64,000 nt of DNA from positions 124,001-188,000 of the forward strand of contig NZ_RCTF01000003.1 of the NCBI RefSeq assembly GCF_003667445.1, given 5' to 3'. Source of the stretch: Xanthobacter tagetidis (lineage in GTDB: Bacteria; Pseudomonadota; Alphaproteobacteria; Rhizobiales; Xanthobacteraceae). Of the stretch, positions 57,629 through 64,000 are shown piece by piece (the first letter of the stretch is position 1; the number at the start of each line of letters is the position of its first letter). Position numbers and translations under genes: made by a program. A model generated the notes under the pieces. The model saw only the letters and a program-made list of their open reading frames with translations, had not been told where the DNA came from and searched no databases.

Positions 57629-58345
57629 GTGACGGGGCAGGCAAAGACAGATTCCGTGGCTGCGACATTTGATGACGTCAGCGCGGCCTATGCCAAGGAG
57701 ATCAACACGGCAATGGCCTTCTCCGGCCTTGACGTGGATCGATTCGCGAAGGCCAAGGCGGATCGGCTGATCGAGCTCGCGCGCACAGAACTCGGCGATC
57801 CCGCCAAGCAGACCGTCCTGGATCTCGGCTGTGGAGTCGGGACGTTTCACCGGCACCTCGTCGGCGCGTTCGGCGCGCTGCACGGACTCGATGTCTCGGC
57901 ATCGAGCATCGAGCTTGCGCGCGCGGCCAATCCCTCCTGCACCTACGCGGTCTATGATGGCTCGGTCGCGCCTTACGAGGCCGGAACGTTCGATCTGATC
58001 TTCGCGGCGTGCGTGATCCACCACGTCCCGCCGGAAAACTGGCCTGGGTTTGCCGCAGATATGCGCCGCATGCTGCGCCCGGGCGGCCTTGCGGTCGTGT
58101 TCGAGCACAATCCCTACAATCCGCTGACGCGGCATGTGGTGTCCCGTTGCGCGTTCGATGAGGACGCCGTCCTTCTCTCGCCAGGCACGCTGCGGCGTCT
58201 CATGGCGGGAGCAGGCTTCACGGAAGTGAGGAGCCGGAGCATCTTCACGCTGCCGCCGCTCGCGCCGTCGCTTGTGCGTCTCGACAAGCTTTTCGGAGCG
58301 CTCCCCTTCGGAGCTCAGCACGAACTGACTGCGAAGGCGCCGTGA
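57629..58345 (+). CDS. SAM-dependent class I methyltransferase
   Basis: A methyltransferase of about 238 residues. VLDLGCGVGTFHRHL is SAM-binding motif I, GLDVSASSIELARA the acidic second loop, FDLIFAACVIHHVP motif IV region and MLRPGGLAVVFEHNP motif VI. GTG 57629 is preferred because GAGGGAG lies eight bases before it; ATG 57608 and GTG 57542 are in frame but without a ribosome site. The context implies methylation of a sugar or lipid-linked intermediate. Its stop overlaps GtrA by four bases. Confidence 0.85.
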   Translation: MTGQAKTDSVAATFDDVSAAYAKEINTAMAFSGLDVDRFAKAKADRLIELARTELGDPAKQTVLDLGCGVGTFHRHLVGAFGALHGLDVSASSIELARAANPSCTYAVYDGSVAPYEAGTFDLIFAACVIHHVPPENWPGFAADMRRMLRPGGLAVVFEHNPYNPLTRHVVSRCAFDEDAVLLSPGTLRRLMAGAGFTEVRSRSIFTLPPLAPSLVRLDKLFGALPFGAQHELTAKAP

Positions 58346-58770
58346 CGAGTCGCCTGGCGGAGGCCTGGCGAGGCTCCTCCCCGTGGTTTCGCCTCGCTCG
58401 CTTCCTGCTGGTGGGCGCCGCGGCGAGCCTCACTTATCTGATTGTGGCAGCGACGCTGCACCGCCTCCTCGGGCTGGACAAATTCGTCGCGTCCTTGCTC
58501 GCCTATGGGATCGCCATCCCCGTATCCTTCATTGGCCACAAGAAAGTAACCTTCCGCGATGGGGGCGACTGGGCCGGCCAGATGGTGCGGTTTGCGCTGC
58601 TTCAGGCGGTCAACATCGCTGCGGTCCTGCTTGCGGTCTATGTCACCGAGCCGCTGGGCGAGATCGGCTACTGGATCGGACTGCTCCTTGGTGTTGCTCT
58701 GATGCCGTTGACCAGCTTCCTTGCCATGCATTTCCTGATCTTCATCTCCCACACCCGACCCTCAGGATAG
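58342..58770 (+). CDS. GtrA-like flippase family protein
   Basis: A 142-residue membrane protein with four hydrophobic segments (FLLVGAAASLTYLIVAATLH, VASLLAYGIAIPVSFIGHK, FALLQAVNIAAVLLAVYV and YWIGLLLGVALMPLTSFL). HKKVTFRDG after the second segment and AMHFLIF near the end match the GtrA family, which flips polyprenyl-phosphate sugars across the inner membrane. With the GtrB-like enzyme in the divergent operon it would supply lipid-linked sugar outside the cytoplasm. Confidence 0.9.
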   Translation: MTSRLAEAWRGSSPWFRLARFLLVGAAASLTYLIVAATLHRLLGLDKFVASLLAYGIAIPVSFIGHKKVTFRDGGDWAGQMVRFALLQAVNIAAVLLAVYVTEPLGEIGYWIGLLLGVALMPLTSFLAMHFLIFISHTRPSG

Positions 58771-58878
58771 CGCCCGCGCGGGGATAGGACGGCTTGAATT
58801 TGCGGCGGGATAGCTTCGCCGAGACCTTGGTCGAAGCGAAATGCGGCCGTCCGTGGCGGCGGTGTTGGGGGGTGTTCG

Positions 58879-60738
58879 ATGGGGCAGGCTCGGCCATTCT
58901 CGCTGCGGCCACTGGTGATCGTGGCGCTTTCGGCTTGGGGCGCAGCGCTCGCGTTGATGCTGCTCCCCAAGATCGTGCTCGGCTCCGGCTCTCTGGTCCA
59001 TAGCTGGGACTATCTGGATTCCTTCCATGCCTGGAACGTGATCCTGGCGCGCACCGGGACCATGTTCGCGTTCTGGAGCAGCCAGGTTCCGAGCCTGTTT
59101 GATACCGGTGTGCCGCGCGTCAGCCTTGGGTCCCAGTTCTCGGCGCAAGGCCTTCTCTATCTCCTGCTGCCGCCCTATTGGGTTACGGTCGTCGCGGAGA
59201 TCATCGCGCGGGCGATCGGCTTCTGCGGGATGTATCGCCTGGTCTCCCGAGAGCTGTTTGCGACGGCGGACGATCGCGTGGCGATCGCGGTGGTGGCGGC
59301 CGCGTGCTTCAGCCTCTTCAACTACATGCCGGGAACATTCCTCAGCATTATCGGACTGCCGATGCTCGCTGCCGCGATCATCGCCATCTGCCGGCGAACT
59401 GCGTCGCCCTTCGATTTCGCGTACGTCGCGGTATTCCCGTTTGCGAGTTCGCTGGCCCTGGTAGGGCTGTTTTTGATGGCCCTCGTCGCACTGGCTTGCC
59501 TCGTCCTGCTGGCGCGGGCGCGCTGGGCAGCGGGTGTCAGGCTCATGATGGTCGGTGCGACCCTTGCGGCGGGCTATGCCATCTCCGACTACGGCATCCT
59601 TGCGCTCAAGCTATCCGGTGCGTTTGAGACTCAGCGTTCGCTGCGCGCCGGGCGGGAGCTGTCTCCTGCGGGCGCCGGGCTTGCCCTGCTGAAGTCGTTC
59701 TTCACCGGCATCTTCCACGCCAATCCTGCGGTGGCTCCGTGGGCGCTGATGGTGGCGCTGGCGGGTGCGGTGACGGAATGGTTCGCGCGACCGAAGGAAG
59801 ATGCCGAGCATACCGGGATCGTGGCGCGCCATCCCATCACCGCGTGCCTTGTCGCCATCCTCGTGCTCGGCCTGCTTGCTGTGCTGCCGTATGCGGCCCA
59901 GCGCGTGATGCCGATGCCGGGGGCGATGCGGGAACTGGATTTTAAGCGCTGGATCTGGCTCGCCCCGCCGCTCTACTATCTGGCATTCGGGATTGCCGCC
60001 GCCCGGCTCGCCGGGCTGATCTCGGGGAAAACGCGCCTCTCCCCGACAGTGGTGGGCGCGGTGCTCGTCGTGCCCCAGATCGCGGTTCTCCTTGTGCTGA
60101 GTGATCCCGGCTCCCGCCTGCTCGCCCGGTTGGCCTCCCAGGCGCACCACGGCACGCTAGGGAGCGTCCCACCGGTGGTGGCGGCCGGGCTCGGCAAGCT
60201 CTACAGGCAGGACCGCATCGGACTGACCTATGAGGAATATTACTCGCCGCGCGTATTCGATGCCGTGGAGAGGCTGATTGGCCGCCCGCGCGGCGAAACT
60301 CGCCTGGCAACCATTGGCAGCGATCCTTTCATAGCCAACTACAACGGCTTCCAGACCACCGACGGGTATTTCCAGCTGATCCCGATCTCCCTCCACGCGC
60401 GCGTGCAGAAAGTGATCGAGGGAGAACTGGCCCGGGACAAGGCCCTGGAGCGCTATTTCACCGCCTGGGGCAACCGCGTCTATCTCTATGCGGCGGATCT
60501 CTACAGGGGCGGCAAGGGTTGCCAGTCAAGCTGCATCGCCGACCGGGCGCCGGACACCATCACCCTGAGCTACGATCCCAAAGCGCTCGCCGCGCTCCAT
60601 ATCGATGCATTGCTCTCGGTTTCGGCGATTGCGAATGCGGGGCAGCTGGGGCTGACGGAACTGGGGGTGGCGCAAGCCCCCGATAGCGCCTGGCGCTTTC
60701 ACGTCTACCGTGTCGGAGCACCCACTGCGGGCCAGTGA
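58879..60738 (+). CDS. Polytopic membrane protein, putative GT-C-type glycosyltransferase
   Basis: A 619-residue protein with about ten or more transmembrane segments in the first 410 residues, then a soluble C-terminal domain of about 200 residues. The first extracytoplasmic loop has SLVHSWDYLDSFHAW with acidic residues, as in GT-C glycosyltransferases. The layout reminds me of DUF6044/YkoS-like proteins. Together with GtrA and GtrB-like genes it would be the third, structure-specific component that transfers the flipped sugar to its acceptor. Family assignment is tentative; no homologue search was possible. ATG 58879 follows GGGGGGTGTTCG. Confidence 0.65.
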   Translation: MGQARPFSLRPLVIVALSAWGAALALMLLPKIVLGSGSLVHSWDYLDSFHAWNVILARTGTMFAFWSSQVPSLFDTGVPRVSLGSQFSAQGLLYLLLPPYWVTVVAEIIARAIGFCGMYRLVSRELFATADDRVAIAVVAAACFSLFNYMPGTFLSIIGLPMLAAAIIAICRRTASPFDFAYVAVFPFASSLALVGLFLMALVALACLVLLARARWAAGVRLMMVGATLAAGYAISDYGILALKLSGAFETQRSLRAGRELSPAGAGLALLKSFFTGIFHANPAVAPWALMVALAGAVTEWFARPKEDAEHTGIVARHPITACLVAILVLGLLAVLPYAAQRVMPMPGAMRELDFKRWIWLAPPLYYLAFGIAAARLAGLISGKTRLSPTVVGAVLVVPQIAVLLVLSDPGSRLLARLASQAHHGTLGSVPPVVAAGLGKLYRQDRIGLTYEEYYSPRVFDAVERLIGRPRGETRLATIGSDPFIANYNGFQTTDGYFQLIPISLHARVQKVIEGELARDKALERYFTAWGNRVYLYAADLYRGGKGCQSSCIADRAPDTITLSYDPKALAALHIDALLSVSAIANAGQLGLTELGVAQAPDSAWRFHVYRVGAPTAGQ

Positions 60739-60796
60739 GGAAGGCGTTTTCCTCGGAGCGCGGTCCAATCGTGTCGTGCACGATCCTGTAAAAGGA

Positions 60797-60829
60797 CCTC
60801 CCCCGGCCGCGCGGTGCGGCCGGGGGAGG
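60797..60829 (-). terminator. Rho-independent terminator of katG
   Basis: A perfect 14-bp stem, CCTCCCCCGGCCGC-5 nt-GCGGCCGGGGGAGG, lies four bases after the katG stop. On the minus strand TCCTTTT follows. It may also stop transcription from the convergent membrane-protein gene. Confidence 0.9.
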
Positions 60830-60832
60830 GCG

Positions 60833-63115
<2,283 letters not shown>

Positions 63116-63148
63116 TCACGTCACGGCGGAGTTCTAGTCCAGAGTTCT

Positions 63149-63175
63149 GATAATGAAAATTTGCATTTTCTAATC
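63149..63175. promoter_or_regulatory. Dyad operator in the katG-oxyR intergenic region
   Basis: GAAAAT-ttgc-ATTTTC (63155-63170) is a perfect 6-bp dyad, extended outward by GATAA and TAATC. It fits the expected symmetric, AT-rich LysR-type binding site and is placed between the divergent genes, about 25 bp before oxyR. Confidence 0.65.
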
Positions 63176-63194
63176 GGTCTAATATGCTGAACTT

Positions 63195-64000
63195 ATGATT
63201 GGCGTCTCGATGAAGCAGCTTCGCTATTTCGACGCGCTGGCGCAGCATGGGCACTTCGGCCGCGCCGCGGAGGCGTGCGCCATCTCGCAGCCCGCGCTCT
63301 CGCTCCAGATGAAGGATCTGGAGGACATTCTCGGCGCGCCGCTGGTGGAGCGCGGCATGCGGCGGATCCGCCTCACCAGCCTCGGCGAGGAGTTCGCGCT
63401 GCGGGTGCGCGACATCCTGCGGGCGGTGGACGAACTGGACGACCTGGCCCGCTCTTCCCACGCGCCGCTGGCGGGGCGGCTGCGCATCGGCGTCATCCCC
63501 ACCGTCGCGCCCTATCTCCTGCCGCGCGTCATCAAGCGCCTCACCGAGCGCTTCCCAGGCCTCGATCTGCGCCCGCGCGAGGCGGTGACGCAGCGCCTGG
63601 TGGAGGACCTGGTGGAGGGTCGCCTCGACACCGCCATCGTCGCTCTGCCGGTGTCCGAGCCCGCTTTGGCGGAACATCCCCTGTTCGACGAGGAGTTCGT
63701 CCTGGTCCGTCCGCTGGAGGACGCCGACGCTCCGGTGCCGAACCCGCAGATGCTGCGCGAGATGCGGCTGCTGCTGCTGGAAGAGGGCCACTGCTTCCGC
63801 GCCCAGGCGCTGTCCTTCTGCAAGATGGAATCGCGCGTGCCGCGCGATTTGATGGAGGGCTCATCGCTGACCACCTTGGTGCAGATGGTGGGCGCCGGCA
63901 TCGGCGTCACCCTCATTCCCGAGATGGCGGTCCAGATCGAGACGCGCTCGGCGGCCGTCTCGGTCGCGCGGCTCGACCCGCGCCCCTCGCGCACCATCGG
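63195..64000 (+). CDS. oxyR: Peroxide-sensing LysR regulator OxyR, 3' end cut by window
   Basis: A LysR-type regulator open to the right edge (about 268 codons visible). The helix-turn-helix is KQLRYFDALAQHGHFGRAAE, with SQPALSLQMKDLEDILG. Cys200 and Cys209 in LEEGHCFRAQALSFCK have the same spacing as the peroxide-sensing Cys199 and Cys208 of E. coli OxyR, the reason for the name. ATG 63195 is chosen; ATG 63210 is a close alternative. Divergent from katG. Confidence 0.93.
   Translation, partial: MIGVSMKQLRYFDALAQHGHFGRAAEACAISQPALSLQMKDLEDILGAPLVERGMRRIRLTSLGEEFALRVRDILRAVDELDDLARSSHAPLAGRLRIGVIPTVAPYLLPRVIKRLTERFPGLDLRPREAVTQRLVEDLVEGRLDTAIVALPVSEPALAEHPLFDEEFVLVRPLEDADAPVPNPQMLREMRLLLLEEGHCFRAQALSFCKMESRVPRDLMEGSSLTTLVQMVGAGIGVTLIPEMAVQIETRSAAVSVARLDPRPSRTI

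Overview
The window is GC-rich chromosomal DNA from an alphaproteobacterium, most likely of the order Hyphomicrobiales and probably near Xanthobacteraceae. This rests on an alphaproteobacterial SOS box (GAAC-N7-GAAC) before recA, a class I PHA synthase, the alaC-hom-glpX order, a DUF3572 gene divergent from divK, a DinB with an N-terminal zinc-finger-like extension, and many solute-binding-protein transport systems. The placement is inferred from gene content; no tRNA, rRNA, phage, IS element or CRISPR array was seen.

Left part (1-31.7 kb) is an accessory catabolic region. After a partial unknown gene, a cold-shock gene, a transglutaminase-like gene and a LysR/MFS pair, two catabolic loci follow. 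Locus A (4.5-16.7 kb) has a LeuD/LeuC-type hydro-lyase and a DadA/PuuB-type FAD oxidase on the minus strand. Divergent from them is a plus-strand operon: Tat-exported peptide-type binding protein, PEP mutase/isocitrate lyase family lyase, XRE-cupin regulator, and a four-gene DppBCDF-type ABC transporter. A convergent MocR regulator closes it. There is no leuA or leuB, so the LeuCD pair looks catabolic. Locus B (17-31.7 kb) has a three-subunit xanthine-dehydrogenase-type molybdenum hydroxylase, an ACMSD-family amidohydrolase, CoxG, an enol-lactonase-like hydrolase and a NitT/TauT-type ABC transporter. A LysR gene with a clear dyad operator follows, then a Rieske ferredoxin, a 113-residue unknown protein, a second amidohydrolase, an orphan tricarboxylate-type binding protein and an aldehyde dehydrogenase. 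It resembles an aromatic or N-heteroaromatic acid pathway, but the substrate cannot be read from sequence.

Middle part (31.9-53.4 kb) is core genome: recA with its SOS box, alaS, phaC (with a long Pro/Ala-rich N-terminal extension), a lipoprotein, an AlaC-type aminotransferase, hom, glpX, a COG0523 metallochaperone behind a Zur-like palindrome, dinB, DUF3572, divK, rpmG, an MFS gene, a Nudix gene, DUF983 and rnr. Between divK and rpmG lies a non-ordinary stretch. It holds a heavily structured non-coding segment, two overlapping tiny membrane-protein genes, three REP-like hairpin doublets and tandem rho-independent terminators for rpmG.

Right part (53.5-60.7 kb) is a cell-surface glycan locus. 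RfbF and RfbG make CDP-4-keto-6-deoxyglucose and an SDR enzyme probably finishes the sugar. A GtrB-like polyprenyl-phosphate glycosyltransferase sits in the same operon. A methyltransferase, GtrA flippase and a polytopic membrane protein that may be the final transferase are divergent from it, across an intergenic region with two identical 13-bp repeats 40 bp apart. The window ends with katG, its strong terminator and the divergent oxyR, cut by the window edge.
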